54,309 nucleotides of DNA from Alcaligenaceae bacterium. GTDB taxonomy: Bacteria; Pseudomonadota; Gammaproteobacteria; Burkholderiales; Burkholderiaceae_B. The notes under the pieces are model-generated. The model made no database searches. It saw only the letters and a list, made by a program, of their open reading frames with translations, and was not told the origin of the DNA. This document shows positions 27,211 to 37,863 of the stretch, one piece after another. A program made the position numbers and the translations under genes. Location of the stretch: assembly GCA_012727555.1 (NCBI GenBank), contig JAAYGT010000079.1, positions 1 through 54,309 of the forward strand, read 5' to 3'. Within the stretch, counting starts at the first letter, position 1. Each line of letters starts with the position of its first letter.

Positions 27211-28122
27211 TCAGGTGTTGAATACGCCGGTTGACAAATAACGATCACCGCGATCGCACACAATGAAGGCAATGGTGGCATTTTCAACGCGTTGGGCCAC
27301 CCTTAACGCGGCCACCAGGGCACCGGCTGCGGAAATTCCGCAAAAAATGCCTTCTTCGGCAGCCATACGACGCGCCATCTCTTCCGCTTCAGCCTGGCTG
27401 ATCAGTTCAAAGTCACTGACCAGAGCAGGCTCGTAAATGCTGGGTTGATAGGCTTCCGGCCATTTACGGATTCCGGGAATCTGGGAACCTTCTGCCGGCT
27501 GGGCACCGATGATCTGGACTTCAGGATTACGGGTACGCAAATAGGAGCCCACCCCCATGATGGTGCCGGTTGTACCCATGGCACTGACAAAATGCGTAAT
27601 TTGCCCGTGGGTTTGCTGCCAGAGTTCAGGCCCTGTGGTTTCGAAGTGAGCCCGGGGATTGTCGGGGTTTGCGAACTGGTCGAGCACCTTGCCCTTGCCT
27701 TCAGACTGCATTTGCATGGCCAGATCGCGCGCATATTCCATGCCACCCTGGCTGGCCGGGGTGAGAATCAGTTGCGCACCGTAGGCGGTCATGGAGGCTC
27801 GACGCTCGACGGAAAGGTTATCGGGCATGATCAGGATCATTTTGTAGCCACGAATGGCTGCCGCCATGGCCAGTGCGATGCCTGTATTGCCGCTGGTCGC
27901 CTCGATGAGAGTGTCACCCGGCTTGATTTCGCCACGTTCTTCGGCGCGGCGGATCATGGAACTGGCCGCGCGATCCTTGACGGACCCTGCCGGGTTATTG
28001 CCTTCAAGTTTGGCCAGAACGATATTGCCCCGCGCCAGAGCGTCAGCGCCTGGAATGCGCTGCAAACGCACGAGCGGGGTTGCACCAATGGTGTCTTCGA
28101 TGGTTGGGTACAGTGTTTTCAT
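27211..28122 (-). CDS. cysM: Cysteine synthase B
   Basis: CysM is a PLP enzyme that makes cysteine from O-acetylserine and sulfide or thiosulfate. The 303-residue length fits CysM (CysK is usually longer). The PLP lysine is in EGNNPAGSVKDRAASSMI, the phosphate-binding loop in IEATSGNTGIALAMAAAI, and EGSQIPGIRKWP is typical of the CysM group. The ATG at 28122 (MKTLYPTIEDTIGATPLV) is chosen; the 28-residue extension in the longer frame is not family-like. It is convergent with mltB (40-bp gap). Confidence 0.94.
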   Translation of the reverse strand: MKTLYPTIEDTIGATPLVRLQRIPGADALARGNIVLAKLEGNNPAGSVKDRAASSMIRRAEERGEIKPGDTLIEATSGNTGIALAMAAAIRGYKMILIMPDNLSVERRASMTAYGAQLILTPASQGGMEYARDLAMQMQSEGKGKVLDQFANPDNPRAHFETTGPELWQQTHGQITHFVSAMGTTGTIMGVGSYLRTRNPEVQIIGAQPAEGSQIPGIRKWPEAYQPSIYEPALVSDFELISQAEAEEMARRMAAEEGIFCGISAAGALVAALRVAQRVENATIAFIVCDRGDRYLSTGVFNT

Positions 28123-28210
28123 AGCAGGAAATGATACACCTTTGCCCGGGGCACTGAACAGCACAAAAGCACAGCACCACCCGGCACCGGTGTTCAGGGC
28201 ACGCACCGGA

Positions 28211-28801
28211 TCAACGACGAAAATAACCTTTCAAGCGCTCCTGAACAGTCTCGGCCTCGGATCGCATGCCATCCGCTTGATCATTCGGCGCTGGAACGGC
28301 GGCTGCAGGCGTACCGGCAGATGAAGCACGAGGCACGGTGTCAGATGAAGTCATTTGGACCATAGCACCACCTACCGTCAAACCCGCAGCAGCCAGGCGC
28401 GTTATTTTTTTCGGACCAATGCCCTTGACGCGATCTGAAAGATCCTGAAGCGACTCATAACGCCCGGCACGCTCGCGTTCGTGAACAATGACCTGCGCTG
28501 TTTTCGGGCCAATACCCTGCACCGCTTCGAGCTGCAAGGCTGAAGCGGCATTGACATCGATTGCCATCACCACTGCAGGCGCAGCCAGGCAAGAAAGACC
28601 GGCCACCAGAGCAGCCCAGACTGAACGTTGTGCACATGCAGGGCGCACTGCAGGCGGAGGAACAACCTTTTTAACGGTTCGGCAAGCAGCACTGTGACCC
28701 ATGGCACATGCTTGTGCTTCGGTAAACGCCTGTTCCCTTTGAGCGGTACGCCAGGGTTCGGCATGTGGCAGGGCAAGCGTGGACTCCAGGAATGGATTCA
28801 T
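28211..28801 (-). CDS. ComEA-like helix-hairpin-helix protein
   Basis: A 196-residue protein with a hydrophobic segment at about residues 62-80 (AALVAGLSCLAAPAVVMAID) followed by two helix-hairpin-helix motifs, ALQLEAVQGIGPKTAQVIV and SLQDLSDRVKGIGPKKITRL. This is the ComEA DNA-binding unit, which in competent bacteria binds incoming DNA in the periplasm. The N-terminal 60 residues are unusually long before the signal-like segment, so the true start may be further in. The C-terminal tail is low-complexity. Confidence 0.8.
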   Translation of the reverse strand: MNPFLESTLALPHAEPWRTAQREQAFTEAQACAMGHSAACRTVKKVVPPPAVRPACAQRSVWAALVAGLSCLAAPAVVMAIDVNAASALQLEAVQGIGPKTAQVIVHERERAGRYESLQDLSDRVKGIGPKKITRLAAAGLTVGGAMVQMTSSDTVPRASSAGTPAAAVPAPNDQADGMRSEAETVQERLKGYFRR

Positions 28802-28903
28802 TTTCGGGGCTCCGTCAGGTGAAGGGCAGAACAGGAAACAAGCAGGTGGTATGACACATACTCAGTGCATCAGACACACCCCCATGATGCCCTGCCCCCA
28901 ATG

Positions 28904-28930
28904 AAAAAAGAGCACGACCGTGCCCTTTTT
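28904..28930 (-). terminator. Rho-independent terminator after hldD
   Basis: On the minus strand GGGCACG pairs with CGTGCTC (positions 28925-28919 and 28916-28910) with a 2-nt loop and is followed by a run of six T. It ends the lapA-lapB-hldA-hldD transcript. Confidence 0.85.
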
Positions 28931-28954
28931 GCCTACCTGAAAACACACATTGAG

Positions 28955-29956
28955 TCAGGGCCGCAAGCGCCCGCACGCCACCAGGGCATCGACATACCGT
29001 TCCACGCCCTGTTGAACGGTCAGAAATGGCGCACTGTAACCTGCAGCACGCAACTGGGTGAGATCGGCCTGGGTGTGGCTCTGGTAACGCCCTTTCAGAT
29101 CATCGGGAAACGGGGTGTAGCGGATCAGACCCTGCTCAACTTGCGCCGACAGTGGCAGCGCCGGCAGCTGCCGATGACGGCGCAGGGCATTGACCACCGA
29201 CATGGCGACATCGTTGAATGGCTGTGCCCGCCCTGTTCCGCAGTTGAAAACACCCGAACGATCAGGGTTATCGAGAAAATACAGATTCACCGCGACCACA
29301 TCGTCGACATGAATGAAATCGCGTGACTGGCCGCCATCGGTATAGCCATCCCAGCCACCGAACAAACGCACATGACCGTCTTGCAGGAACTGGTTCATGT
29401 TGTGAAACGCAACCGAGGCCATACGCGCCTTGTGCTGCTCGCGCGGGCCATACACGTTGAAGTAACGCAGCCCCACAACCTGTGCCGTCAGTTCATTCTG
29501 GTGGCGACGCAACACCTGATCGAACAGGAACTTGGAGTAGCCATAGACATTCAGCGGCGATTCGTTGACCGGATCTTCGGAATAGACGGGCCCGGCCCCG
29601 TACACGGCAGCAGAAGACGCATAAATGAACGGCACACGACGTGCCTGACAAAACCTGAAGAGTTCAAGTGTTACCTGGTAGTTGTTGTCGAGCATGTAAT
29701 GCCCGTTACGCTCGGTCGTGTCGGAGCAGGCTCCCTGGTGAAACACGGCCTGGACCGAAGGCAGATCATTCGCCAGAACCCGGCGGCGGAAGTCGTCTTT
29801 GTGCAGATAATCGGCGATGTTGGCGTCGACCAGGTTAACGAATTTGTCGCCCTCGGTGAGATCGTCTACGACCAGAATATCGGTAATACCCCGCTGATTC
29901 AGCCCCTTGATCAGGTTGCTGCCAATAAATCCGGCGCCGCCGGTGACTATGATCAT
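28955..29956 (-). CDS. hldD: ADP-L-glycero-D-manno-heptose 6-epimerase
   Basis: HldD (RfaD) epimerises ADP-D-glycero-D-manno-heptose to the L-glycero form used in the LPS inner core. The 333-residue short-chain dehydrogenase-type protein has the Rossmann motif [19 protein letters not shown] at the N-terminus. [11 protein letters not shown] carries the catalytic Ser, and [14 protein letters not shown] is the YxxxK motif. Start and stop overlap hldA by 4 bp (ATGA type), which indicates coupled translation. Confidence 0.96.
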   Translation of the reverse strand: MIIVTGGAGFIGSNLIKGLNQRGITDILVVDDLTEGDKFVNLVDANIADYLHKDDFRRRVLANDLPSVQAVFHQGACSDTTERNGHYMLDNNYQVTLELFRFCQARRVPFIYASSAAVYGAGPVYSEDPVNESPLNVYGYSKFLFDQVLRRHQNELTAQVVGLRYFNVYGPREQHKARMASVAFHNMNQFLQDGHVRLFGGWDGYTDGGQSRDFIHVDDVVAVNLYFLDNPDRSGVFNCGTGRAQPFNDVAMSVVNALRRHRQLPALPLSAQVEQGLIRYTPFPDDLKGRYQSHTQADLTQLRAAGYSAPFLTVQQGVERYVDALVACGRLRP

Positions 29957-30882
29957 GCCAATTCTCCTGCTGTAACGATGGATGTACCCAGCTTTCCCAC
30001 CACGATTCCGCCCGCACGATTTGCCCAGCGTACGGCCTCGAACCAGTCAAGGCCGGCAGCCCGGGTAACGGCAAGGGTGGCGATAACCGTATCGCCCGCT
30101 CCGGATACGTCAAAAACTTCGTGTGCATCGGCCTCGGTGTGCTGACGACCCTGATCTGAAAACAGGGTCATGCCCTGCTCGGAACGCGTGACCAGCAAAG
30201 CCTGTAAACCCAACCGGTTTCTGAGGCTCTGGGCACGTTGTTCAAGCTCGGTTTCGTTGCCCCAGCGCCCAACGGCATCCTGCATTTCCGCACGATTGGG
30301 CGTAATGATGGTAGCCCCCTGATACCGGGAATAATCGTGGCCTTTGGGATCAACGAGCACGGGAATGCCGACTTCGCGGGCACGCGCGATGAGAGCCTGC
30401 ACATTGGCCAGCACACCTTTCGCATAGTCGGACAACACAAGGATATCGTGCTTGCACAACAGGGCATCAAGGCGCTGATGCAATGCCTTGATGGCATGAT
30501 CAGGCGGGGGATCTTCGAAATCGATTCGTAGCAGCTGCTGCTGACGCCCCAGGACACGCATTTTGAGTGTGGTTGGCGTTTCGGGATTGGCAAACAGCAC
30601 GGCCTCGATACCTGCCTCGGCAGCCAGTTCGGACACAATGCGGCCGGGCTCATCAGTGCCGACAATACCGGCCAGGGTGACCTGCGCACCCAGCGCAACG
30701 ATGTTGCGCGCCACATTGGCAGCCCCCCCCAGGCGGTCTTCCCGGCGCACGACCCGCACCACGGGCACGGGCGCCTCGGGCGAGATGCGATCAACCTCAC
30801 CAAACCAATAGCGATCCAGCATCAGGTCGCCAACGACCAGTACGCGCACATTGCGCACCTGCTGAAACGGAAATGGACTCAT
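29953..30882 (-). CDS. hldA: D-glycero-beta-D-manno-heptose-7-phosphate kinase (HldA/RfaE1)
   Basis: A PfkB-family kinase making heptose 1,7-bisphosphate for LPS core. From the ATG at 30882 ([19 protein letters not shown]) it is 309 residues. It is therefore the kinase domain only; the adenylyltransferase half of E. coli HldE is absent and must be a separate gene. Motifs: [19 protein letters not shown] and the C-terminal anion-hole signature [18 protein letters not shown]. The ATG overlaps the lapB stop, with GAGGAGC just upstream. Confidence 0.94.
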   Translation of the reverse strand: MSPFPFQQVRNVRVLVVGDLMLDRYWFGEVDRISPEAPVPVVRVVRREDRLGGAANVARNIVALGAQVTLAGIVGTDEPGRIVSELAAEAGIEAVLFANPETPTTLKMRVLGRQQQLLRIDFEDPPPDHAIKALHQRLDALLCKHDILVLSDYAKGVLANVQALIARAREVGIPVLVDPKGHDYSRYQGATIITPNRAEMQDAVGRWGNETELEQRAQSLRNRLGLQALLVTRSEQGMTLFSDQGRQHTEADAHEVFDVSGAGDTVIATLAVTRAAGLDWFEAVRWANRAGGIVVGKLGTSIVTAGELA

Positions 30883-32210
30883 GAAAGCTCCTCGAGACGT
30901 CTGGGTTGGTAGGTTTCCCACGAATTGCAACCCGGACACTGCCAGTAAAAATGACGGGCCTCGAAACCGCAAACCCGGCAGGAATAGCGGTCAAGGCGCA
31001 GGGTATGTTTATGAATGAGTGTGCGCAACAGACCGAGATCAGCCACAGGGGTTTCCTGGGTGAACCCGGATGCATTGATGATGTGGGGGGCTGCAGAACC
31101 CGGGACAGCCGCTGCTGCATGTGCCGTGACCTCAGTGCGGGTTGCTGCGGGGGCGACTGCAGCCACCGGAGCATCTTCAGCCCCCTGTTTACGGCTGGCA
31201 ATTTCGGCCTCAAGCAGACGATCAAGCCCCAGCAAGGAAGGGTGCAGCCGGAGTGCCTGACGGGCAAAAGCCCAGGCGGGATCGTAACCGAACTGGATAC
31301 GCATTTCACGAAACACCACATTGAAGACGTCAAGGGCAGGATGACGCTGATAATGCGTCAGCAATACCTGCAACCCTTCTTCGGGTTGCCCTGCCCGTTG
31401 ATAGCACGCCATGAGGTCAGCCGCGACCAACCCGGCGTAATCAGGGGCCTGATCCAGCACTGATGCCAGAAACGTCAGTTGCAATTCAGGATTGCCCTGA
31501 AGAGCAGCCAACCGGGCCCGCACTATGGCGACCCGGGCCCGTGATGCCTGACTTTGAACGGTATCGTTCAGTTCACCAAACGCTTTACCTGCCGCATCGA
31601 GCGCCGCACTTGCTTTGTCGAGATCAGGGTTTTTGCCGGCCAGGGCAGCCGTTGCCTGCTCGCACTGGTAGTGGACCAACTGAGGTACAGGTTCATCAAC
31701 CAGTGCACGCAAGCGCCTGACAGCCTGGATGGCGCGATCCCAGTCGTGTTCGGATTCATAAATGCGTATGAGAGAGCGCACGGCCGGTACGGCAAAGCGG
31801 GTATCCAGCACCAGTTCAAAGGCCTGTTCAGCACGGTCGAGCATGCCCGCCTTGAGGTAATCCTGAGCCAGTTCGTGTTGTGCATGTTCGCGATCAGCCA
31901 CCGGCAGGTCTGCACGGGCCAACAAGCTTTGGTGCACACGAATGGCACGCTCCATTTCACCGCGCCGGCGAAACAGACTGCCCAATGCAAAATGCAGTTC
32001 GGTGGTTTCCGGATCAAGTTTGGCAACCTCGACAAAGGCATCAATCGCCCGGTCGGGTTGTTCGTTGAGAAGAAAATTCAACCCTTTGAAGTAGGACTTC
32101 GGCAATGTACGGGTTTCAGAGAGCATCTGCCGGATATCGACCCGGGCTGCGATCCAGCCCAGAGCGAAGAGCAGCGGCACGAAGATCAGCCACCAGGTTT
32201 CAAAATTCAC
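30879..32210 (-). CDS. lapB: Lipopolysaccharide assembly protein LapB
   Basis: LapB (YciM) is an inner-membrane TPR protein that regulates LpxC turnover and thus LPS synthesis. The 443-residue protein has one N-terminal membrane helix (WWLIFVPLLFALGWIAARVD), several TPR repeats (DRAIDAFVEVAKLDPETTEL, ERAIRVHQSLLARADLPVAD) and a C-terminal rubredoxin-type zinc knuckle, YSCRVCGFEARHFYWQCPGC. An Ala-rich linker near residues 345-375 makes it longer than E. coli LapB (389). It is 21 bp from lapA and overlaps hldA. Confidence 0.95.
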   Translation of the reverse strand: MNFETWWLIFVPLLFALGWIAARVDIRQMLSETRTLPKSYFKGLNFLLNEQPDRAIDAFVEVAKLDPETTELHFALGSLFRRRGEMERAIRVHQSLLARADLPVADREHAQHELAQDYLKAGMLDRAEQAFELVLDTRFAVPAVRSLIRIYESEHDWDRAIQAVRRLRALVDEPVPQLVHYQCEQATAALAGKNPDLDKASAALDAAGKAFGELNDTVQSQASRARVAIVRARLAALQGNPELQLTFLASVLDQAPDYAGLVAADLMACYQRAGQPEEGLQVLLTHYQRHPALDVFNVVFREMRIQFGYDPAWAFARQALRLHPSLLGLDRLLEAEIASRKQGAEDAPVAAVAPAATRTEVTAHAAAAVPGSAAPHIINASGFTQETPVADLGLLRTLIHKHTLRLDRYSCRVCGFEARHFYWQCPGCNSWETYQPRRLEELS

Positions 32211-32231
32211 AATGGACCCATACGAAAGGGG

Positions 32232-32555
32232 TTACAGGGGTGCCAGAGGCGTGGCGGTTTCGGCAGTGGACATTTCGGTAGGGTTGCGGGGCAGGCGCAA
32301 CTGCTCTTCAAGACGCGCGATGTCGCGGCGTAAGCGGGCCGCTTCACGGCGCTTGCGGACAATGGCTGGCATGACCACAAGAAAGCCAAACACAACGCCA
32401 AGAATGAAAACCACCAGCATCACGATGATGAGCGGAACACCGGTTGCAACGTGATCAGCAAAAAAGTTGACATCGACCGGCCCCGTATTTTTAAGGGCGA
32501 ACATCAGGACCACCACAAACACAACGAGCCGCAGTATCCAGACCAGATAACGCAT
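32232..32555 (-). CDS. lapA: Lipopolysaccharide assembly protein LapA
   Basis: LapA (DUF1049) is the small inner-membrane partner of LapB. From the ATG at 32555 it is 107 residues, with two transmembrane helices (WILRLVVFVVVLMFALKN; VPLIIVMLVVFILGVVFGFL) and a cytoplasmic charged helix (RKRREAARLRRDIARLEEQL). GGAGAAG precedes the ATG. Gene order ihfB-lapA-lapB is conserved in proteobacteria. Confidence 0.94.
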   Translation of the reverse strand: MRYLVWILRLVVFVVVLMFALKNTGPVDVNFFADHVATGVPLIIVMLVVFILGVVFGFLVVMPAIVRKRREAARLRRDIARLEEQLRLPRNPTEMSTAETATPLAPL

Positions 32556-32638
32556 GGGAACTTCTCCAATCGATGCAAAGACGTCAATTGTAAGACGCAT
32601 TGCGCAGGCAACGGGTAAACCATGAAACAACAGGCAAC

Positions 32639-32666
32639 AAAAAAAGCACCCGAGGGTGCTTTTTTC
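32639..32666 (-). terminator. Rho-independent terminator after ihfB
   Basis: AAAAAAGCACCC-GAG-GGTGCTTTTTT is a compact hairpin flanked by A and T runs, 56 bp after the ihfB stop and 84 bp before lapA. It would terminate the rpsA-ihfB transcript; lapA would then need its own promoter. Confidence 0.85.
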
Positions 32667-32721
32667 AAGACAGCAAGTGCTTCAACCCTGCTGCTGACAC
32701 CTGCTGCGGCAGGCCAGCCTG

Positions 32722-33069
32722 CTAGCCATGCCGGAAGGGGCCGGCAGGAAACACCGAGGCGTTTGCCCCTGCCTTGGACTGCTCATCGAAAACCGTATCA
32801 ACACGCTGACGCAGTTCCTTGCCAGGCTTGAAGTGTGGCACCTGTTTTCCGGGCACCATGACTTTTTCGCCTGACTTGGGATTACGCCCTATGCGGGGCG
32901 CACGCTGCGACAGGGAAAAGCTGCCAAAACCACGGATTTCAATGCGTTGGCCACTGGCCAACGCCTGTGTCATGGCATCGAGCACGGTTTTGACAGCGAT
33001 ATCGGTATCGCGAACCGCCAGCTGCGGATAGCGGCCGGCGAGAATCGCGATGAGTTCCGATTTGGTCAC
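32722..33069 (-). CDS. ihfB: Integration host factor beta subunit
   Basis: IHF-beta pairs with IHF-alpha to bend DNA at specific sites. The 115-residue protein begins [20 protein letters not shown] and has the DNA-intercalating arm with its proline in [18 protein letters not shown], and the helix-rich core [20 protein letters not shown]. It carries about 20 residues beyond the usual end (E. coli IhfB is 94). It begins 5 bp after rpsA on the same strand, the classic order. Confidence 0.95.
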   Translation of the reverse strand: MTKSELIAILAGRYPQLAVRDTDIAVKTVLDAMTQALASGQRIEIRGFGSFSLSQRAPRIGRNPKSGEKVMVPGKQVPHFKPGKELRQRVDTVFDEQSKAGANASVFPAGPFRHG

Positions 33070-33074
33070 GCCGA

Positions 33075-34790
33075 TTAACCGTCGTCGCGAGCCTGGTCGA
33101 GCTTGGCCTTGAGCAGGGCGCCCAGGTTGGTTGTGCCCGACGAAGCACTGGCTTCAGACATGCGCTGAATGGTTTCTGCGGTTTCGGCAGTATCGCGCGC
33201 CTTGATGGACAGCTGGATGGAACGCGCCTTGCGATCGATGTTGATGATCATGGCTTCGACGTTGTCGCCGACATTGATGGCTGTGGTGGCGTCTTCGACA
33301 CGACCGACAGAAATCTCGGAAGCGCGCAGGTAGCCTTCGACATCGACGGACAAGGTGATGACCGCGCCTTTGGGCTCAACGGACTTGACCACGCCAGGAA
33401 CAACGGCACCCTTGTCGTAGGTGGCAACGAAGTTGTTGAAGGGGTCACCTTCCAGTTGCTTGATACCCAGGGAAATACGCTCTTTCTCGGTGTCGATACC
33501 CAGAACCACGGCGTCGATTTCATCGCCTTTCTTGAAGTTGCGAACCGCTTCTTCACCGGTTTCTGCCCAGGAGAGGTCGGACAGATGAACCAGGCCGTCG
33601 ATGCCGCCAGGCAGACCCACGAACACACCGAAGTCAGTGATGGACTTGATGGCACCGCGGACCTTGTCGCCACGCTTGAAGTTGATGGAGAATTCTTCCC
33701 AGGGATTGGGACGGCACTGCTTCATGCCCAGCGAAATACGGCGACGGTCTTCGTCGATTTCGAGAACCATGACTTCAACTTCTTCACCCAGCGTGACCAC
33801 TTTACGAGGATCGACGTTTTTGTTGGTCCAGTCCATTTCGGACACGTGAACCAGACCTTCGATACCGGCTTCGACTTCAACAAACGCACCGTAATCGGTA
33901 AGGTTGGTGACTTTGCCGAACAGACGTGTACCTTGCGGGTAGCGACGTGCCAGACCGACCCAGGGATCTTCGCCCAGCTGTTTGACACCCAGCGAAACAC
34001 GGCTCTTTTCCTGATCGAACTTGAGGACCTTGGCTTCGACTTCCTGGCCCACCTGAAGAACTTCGGAGGGGTGACGAACACGGCGCCATGCCATGTCGGT
34101 GATGTGCAGCAGGCCGTCGATGCCACCGAGGTCGATGAACGCACCGTAATCGGTGATGTTCTTGACCACGCCTTTGACGATCGCGCCTTCGGCCAGTGTT
34201 TCGAGCAGCTTTTCGCGCTCTTCACCCATGCTGGCTTCAAGAACGGCACGGCGTGACAGAACAACGTTGTTGCGCTTGCGGTCGAGCTTGATGACCTTGA
34301 ACTCGAGCGTTTTGCCTTCGTAAGGTGTGGTGTCTTTGACAGGACGCAGATCGACCAGCGAACCGGGCAGGAAGGCACGAATGCCGTTGGTCATGACAGT
34401 AAGACCGCCCTTGACCTTGCCTGTGATGGTACCGGTAACCATTTCACCCGATTCCAGAGCCTGTTCGAGTTGCAGCCAGGCCGACAGACGCTTGGCGCGA
34501 TCGCGCGAGAGGATGGTGTCGCCGTAGCCGTTTTCGAGCGAATCGATGGCCACGGAGACGAAGTCTCCGGCTTCGACTTCGAGCTCGCCCTGATCGTTCA
34601 GAAATTCTTCCAGGGGGATCAGCGCTTCAGATTTCAGGCCGGCGTTGACAACGACAAAGTTGTGATCAATACGCACGACTTCTGCAGAAATGACCTCACC
34701 GGACTTCATGTCCTGGTTCTTGACACTTTCAGCAAAAAGATCGGCAAAGCTTTCACCGCCGAAGGCGGCATCGGTTGAAATGGTGGACAT
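33075..34790 (-). CDS. rpsA: 30S ribosomal protein S1
   Basis: S1 binds mRNA on the 30S subunit. The 571-residue protein has six S1 repeats. Examples are [20 protein letters not shown] (repeat 1), [20 protein letters not shown] (repeat 3), [20 protein letters not shown] (repeat 4) and [20 protein letters not shown] (repeat 5). It lies between cmk and ihfB, with a probable terminator in the cmk gap, so it probably has its own promoter. Confidence 0.97.
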   Translation of the reverse strand: MSTISTDAAFGGESFADLFAESVKNQDMKSGEVISAEVVRIDHNFVVVNAGLKSEALIPLEEFLNDQGELEVEAGDFVSVAIDSLENGYGDTILSRDRAKRLSAWLQLEQALESGEMVTGTITGKVKGGLTVMTNGIRAFLPGSLVDLRPVKDTTPYEGKTLEFKVIKLDRKRNNVVLSRRAVLEASMGEEREKLLETLAEGAIVKGVVKNITDYGAFIDLGGIDGLLHITDMAWRRVRHPSEVLQVGQEVEAKVLKFDQEKSRVSLGVKQLGEDPWVGLARRYPQGTRLFGKVTNLTDYGAFVEVEAGIEGLVHVSEMDWTNKNVDPRKVVTLGEEVEVMVLEIDEDRRRISLGMKQCRPNPWEEFSINFKRGDKVRGAIKSITDFGVFVGLPGGIDGLVHLSDLSWAETGEEAVRNFKKGDEIDAVVLGIDTEKERISLGIKQLEGDPFNNFVATYDKGAVVPGVVKSVEPKGAVITLSVDVEGYLRASEISVGRVEDATTAINVGDNVEAMIINIDRKARSIQLSIKARDTAETAETIQRMSEASASSGTTNLGALLKAKLDQARDDG

Positions 34791-34840
34791 TAAATTGAAT
34801 CCATTCGCCAGAATTGGCTGTTAAAAATACACGCCGAGGC

Positions 34841-34861
34841 AAAAAACACCCCAGCGGAGTG
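34841..34861 (-). terminator. Likely terminator or attenuator between cmk and rpsA
   Basis: On the minus strand CACTCC-GCT-GGGGTG (one G-T pair) is followed by six T. It would end or reduce transcripts coming from the serC-cmk operon before rpsA. Confidence 0.6.
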
Positions 34862-34916
34862 AACAAAACCCGCGCCCGGCAGGCACCCACACACGGTGGA
34901 AATGCAACAAGACAGA

Positions 34917-35621
34917 CTACGGGAACCTTCTTTTCGACCACAGGTCGAGCACTGCATCTACGGTTTCATCGATACCCAGATTCGATGAATCGATGGTCAG
35001 GGCATCGGGCGCAGGCACCAGCGGAGCCACCGCCCGACTGCGGTCGCGCTCATCGCGCACACGCATGTCTTCCATCAAGCTCTCTAGATTAGCAGAAAAG
35101 CCCTTTTCCTTCAACTGTTTACACCGCCTTTCGGCACGCGCCTGAACATCGGCCACCAGAAAGACTTTGAGCGGGGCATCCGGAAAGACCACGGTACCCA
35201 TGTCGCGACCATCGGCAACCAGGCCGGGCCACAGGCGGAAAGCCCGCTGCCGCTCAAGCAGGGCCTGACGCACAGGCGCATGAGGGGCAATGCGTGAGGC
35301 CAGATTACCGATGACTTCCTGCCGGATATCGGCTGAAACATCGGCGCCGGCAAGCAGGGTACGGCCTGTCTCGAAAACAACATCGAGACACTCGGCCTGA
35401 TGCGCAACGGCCGACACGTTGTCGGGGTCGATACCGGCCCGCATGACAGCCAGCGCCGTCAGTCGGTACAACGCCCCGCTGTCGAGCACAGACCACCCCA
35501 GCCGGGCAGCCACACGATGCGCCACCGTACCCTTGCCGGATGCAGTGGGGCCATCAATGGCAATGACCGGCGCCGGCATGACACCCGAGGCATGGGAACG
35601 AACAGAATCAGGGAGGGTCAT
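34917..35621 (-). CDS. cmk: Cytidylate kinase
   Basis: Cmk phosphorylates CMP and dCMP. The P-loop is [20 protein letters not shown] near the N-terminus. The LID and base-contact segments include [20 protein letters not shown] and [20 protein letters not shown]. The ATG at 35621 overlaps the aroA stop (ATGA) and gives 234 residues. An internal ATG at 35579 ([11 protein letters not shown]) gives the more usual N-terminus but lacks a clear ribosome-binding site. Confidence 0.94.
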   Translation of the reverse strand: MTLPDSVRSHASGVMPAPVIAIDGPTASGKGTVAHRVAARLGWSVLDSGALYRLTALAVMRAGIDPDNVSAVAHQAECLDVVFETGRTLLAGADVSADIRQEVIGNLASRIAPHAPVRQALLERQRAFRLWPGLVADGRDMGTVVFPDAPLKVFLVADVQARAERRCKQLKEKGFSANLESLMEDMRVRDERDRSRAVAPLVPAPDALTIDSSNLGIDETVDAVLDLWSKRRFP

Positions 35622-36940
35622 GCAGACACCAGACGGTTGAACACAGCAAAGTAATCGGGAAATGTCTTGCGTACGCAATCGGGATCGAGAATGGTGACGA
35701 TTGCCGGACCAAATGCCGCCAGGGAAAAACACATGGCCATGCGATGATCATCGTAGGTTTCAATGGACGCGGCCTGCCAGCGCCCGGATTCGACCGGATA
35801 CACTTTCAGCCAGTCGTCACCCGACTCAACCCGGGCACCCAGTTTGGTCAGTTCAGTGTGCATGGCATGAATGCGGTCGGTTTCCTTGACACGCCAGCTG
35901 CCGATATTGCGCAACAAACACGGGCCATCGGCAAACAACGCCAGCGCAGCCGCTGTCATGGCAGCATCGGGAATAAGGTTGAAATCCTGATTGAAGGCTT
36001 TGAGACGCTCACCACGGGCCACCTGCACACCACTGACCACGACGGCGTGAGGCTCTCGTTCTACGCGGGCACCCATGGCTTCGACCAGATCGGCAAACGC
36101 GATATCGCCCTGAATACTGCTGGAGCCCGCACCCTGGATGCGCACCGGACCACCACCAATGGCACCCAGCGCCATGAAATACGATGCCGACGAGGCATCG
36201 CCTTCAATCGCAACGGTTCCGGGCGACGTGTACCGCGCCTCTGCCGGGACGATGAACTTCGACCAACCCTCGCGCTCGACCAGCACACCAAATTGCGCCA
36301 TCAGATTCAGCGTGATCAGAATGTACGGCTTGGAAATGAGGTCACCCTCCACCTGGATGACCAGATCACGGCCGGTACGCGCAACCCAGAGCGGTGCTGC
36401 CATGAGCAAAGCCGTCAGAAACTGGCTTGACACTGAACCCCGGATACTGACAGGCTCGGTGGTTTCGAAGCTGCCCTTGCGAATATGCAAAGGCGGATAG
36501 CCGGCATTACCCTGATACGTGATGTCGGCACCGAGCGCGCGCAAGGCATCGACCAGATCACCAATGGGACGCTCATGCATGCGGGGTACGCCCGACAGAC
36601 GAAAATCACCTCCGATCAAGGCAAGGGCGGCAGTCAGCGGCCTGAATGCCGTTCCGGCATTACCAAGGAAAAGATCGCCCTGCAGAACAGGGAACGGGCA
36701 GGCACCGGTCACAAGAACCGACTGCTCCCCCAACGCTTCGATGGACACGCCCAACTGCCGCAAACCCTGCAACATGACACGCGTATCATCAGAATCAAGC
36801 AACCCGTCGAGCCGGGTCTGGCCCTGGGCCAGGGCAGCCAGCAGCAACACACGGTTCGAAATACTTTTTGAACCAGGCAAATCAACTGTTCCCCGGGCCT
36901 GACTGACCGGTGCCAAAGGCAATGCATGGATGGACGTCAT
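35618..36940 (-). CDS. aroA: 3-phosphoshikimate 1-carboxyvinyltransferase (EPSP synthase)
   Basis: AroA joins shikimate 3-phosphate and PEP in the shikimate pathway. The 440-residue protein has both family signatures: [18 protein letters not shown] near residues 20-37 and [20 protein letters not shown] near residues 91-110. [20 protein letters not shown] is the second conserved region. It overlaps tyrA (36937-36940) and cmk by 4 bp each. Confidence 0.97.
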   Translation of the reverse strand: MTSIHALPLAPVSQARGTVDLPGSKSISNRVLLLAALAQGQTRLDGLLDSDDTRVMLQGLRQLGVSIEALGEQSVLVTGACPFPVLQGDLFLGNAGTAFRPLTAALALIGGDFRLSGVPRMHERPIGDLVDALRALGADITYQGNAGYPPLHIRKGSFETTEPVSIRGSVSSQFLTALLMAAPLWVARTGRDLVIQVEGDLISKPYILITLNLMAQFGVLVEREGWSKFIVPAEARYTSPGTVAIEGDASSASYFMALGAIGGGPVRIQGAGSSSIQGDIAFADLVEAMGARVEREPHAVVVSGVQVARGERLKAFNQDFNLIPDAAMTAAALALFADGPCLLRNIGSWRVKETDRIHAMHTELTKLGARVESGDDWLKVYPVESGRWQAASIETYDDHRMAMCFSLAAFGPAIVTILDPDCVRKTFPDYFAVFNRLVSA

Positions 36941-37863
36941 TTCAAACCACTCCGGCTACCCCAGAAACGGCGCGCCAGGGCGGCCCGTTCCAGGAAATCT
37001 TCAAGTTCCCTGCCCTGCGCCCCCTGAAGGAAGGCTTGAGCCTGGTCAAGCGCCGCCCTGACCTCGGTCAGCTCGGCAAGCACCGCCTCGCGGTTGCTCA
37101 GGAAAATATCGCGCCAGACCTCGGCCGAACCCGCGGAAATGCGAGTGAAATCGCGAAAACCGCTGCCTGCCAGCGCCAGCCGCAGGTCGGAGTCGGGCGA
37201 CGTAGCCACCTGCCACATGAAGACGGACGAGAGGAAATGCGGCACGTGACTGACCGAGGCCAGCGCTCTGTCGTGAATATCGGGCTCCATGGAAAGCACC
37301 CGGGCACCGACCGCTTCCCACACACGCGTGACGAACTGGCGCGCGGCAGGCGTGTTTTCCTCAAGTGGCGTCAGTACCGTGACACGACCTTGATAAAGAT
37401 CGGCATCCGCAGCTTCCGGACCGGTTTTTTCTGCGCCGGCAATGGGATGCCCGGGCACGAACTGGGCAATCCGGTCATCAAGCGCCCTGCGGGCCGCCTG
37501 CACCACATTCACTTTGGTGCTACCCGCATCGGTGATCAAGGTTTGATCGCGCAGGTAAGGACGCATGGCCTGCAAAATGGGCTCAGTCGCACCGACCGGC
37601 GCTGCCAGAATAACGAGATCCGCCTGCTCTGCTGCCTCGGCATAACTGACCACGCGATCCACCAGGCCCAGCTCACGAGCCAGCGCCAGCGAAGAAGGGC
37701 TGCGCCCTGCCCCAAGCACTTCACCGACCAGGCCGCGCTGCCTCAGGGCCGCCGCGAACGACCCGCCGATGAGACCCACGCCGGCAATCGCAAGCACGGG
37801 AACCAGGGGCTTGACCGCACCGCTGACGCCCCCCCTGTCCGTCGACATTCTGGTACCGCTCAT
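36937..37863 (-). CDS. tyrA: Prephenate dehydrogenase
   Basis: TyrA oxidatively decarboxylates prephenate for tyrosine synthesis (some relatives also use arogenate). The 308-residue monofunctional enzyme has the NAD-binding motif [20 protein letters not shown] and the active-site region [20 protein letters not shown]. It has no chorismate mutase domain, consistent with that activity being in PheA next door. It overlaps hisC and aroA by 4 bp. Confidence 0.95.
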   Translation of the reverse strand: MSGTRMSTDRGGVSGAVKPLVPVLAIAGVGLIGGSFAAALRQRGLVGEVLGAGRSPSSLALARELGLVDRVVSYAEAAEQADLVILAAPVGATEPILQAMRPYLRDQTLITDAGSTKVNVVQAARRALDDRIAQFVPGHPIAGAEKTGPEAADADLYQGRVTVLTPLEENTPAARQFVTRVWEAVGARVLSMEPDIHDRALASVSHVPHFLSSVFMWQVATSPDSDLRLALAGSGFRDFTRISAGSAEVWRDIFLSNREAVLAELTEVRAALDQAQAFLQGAQGRELEDFLERAALARRFWGSRSGLK

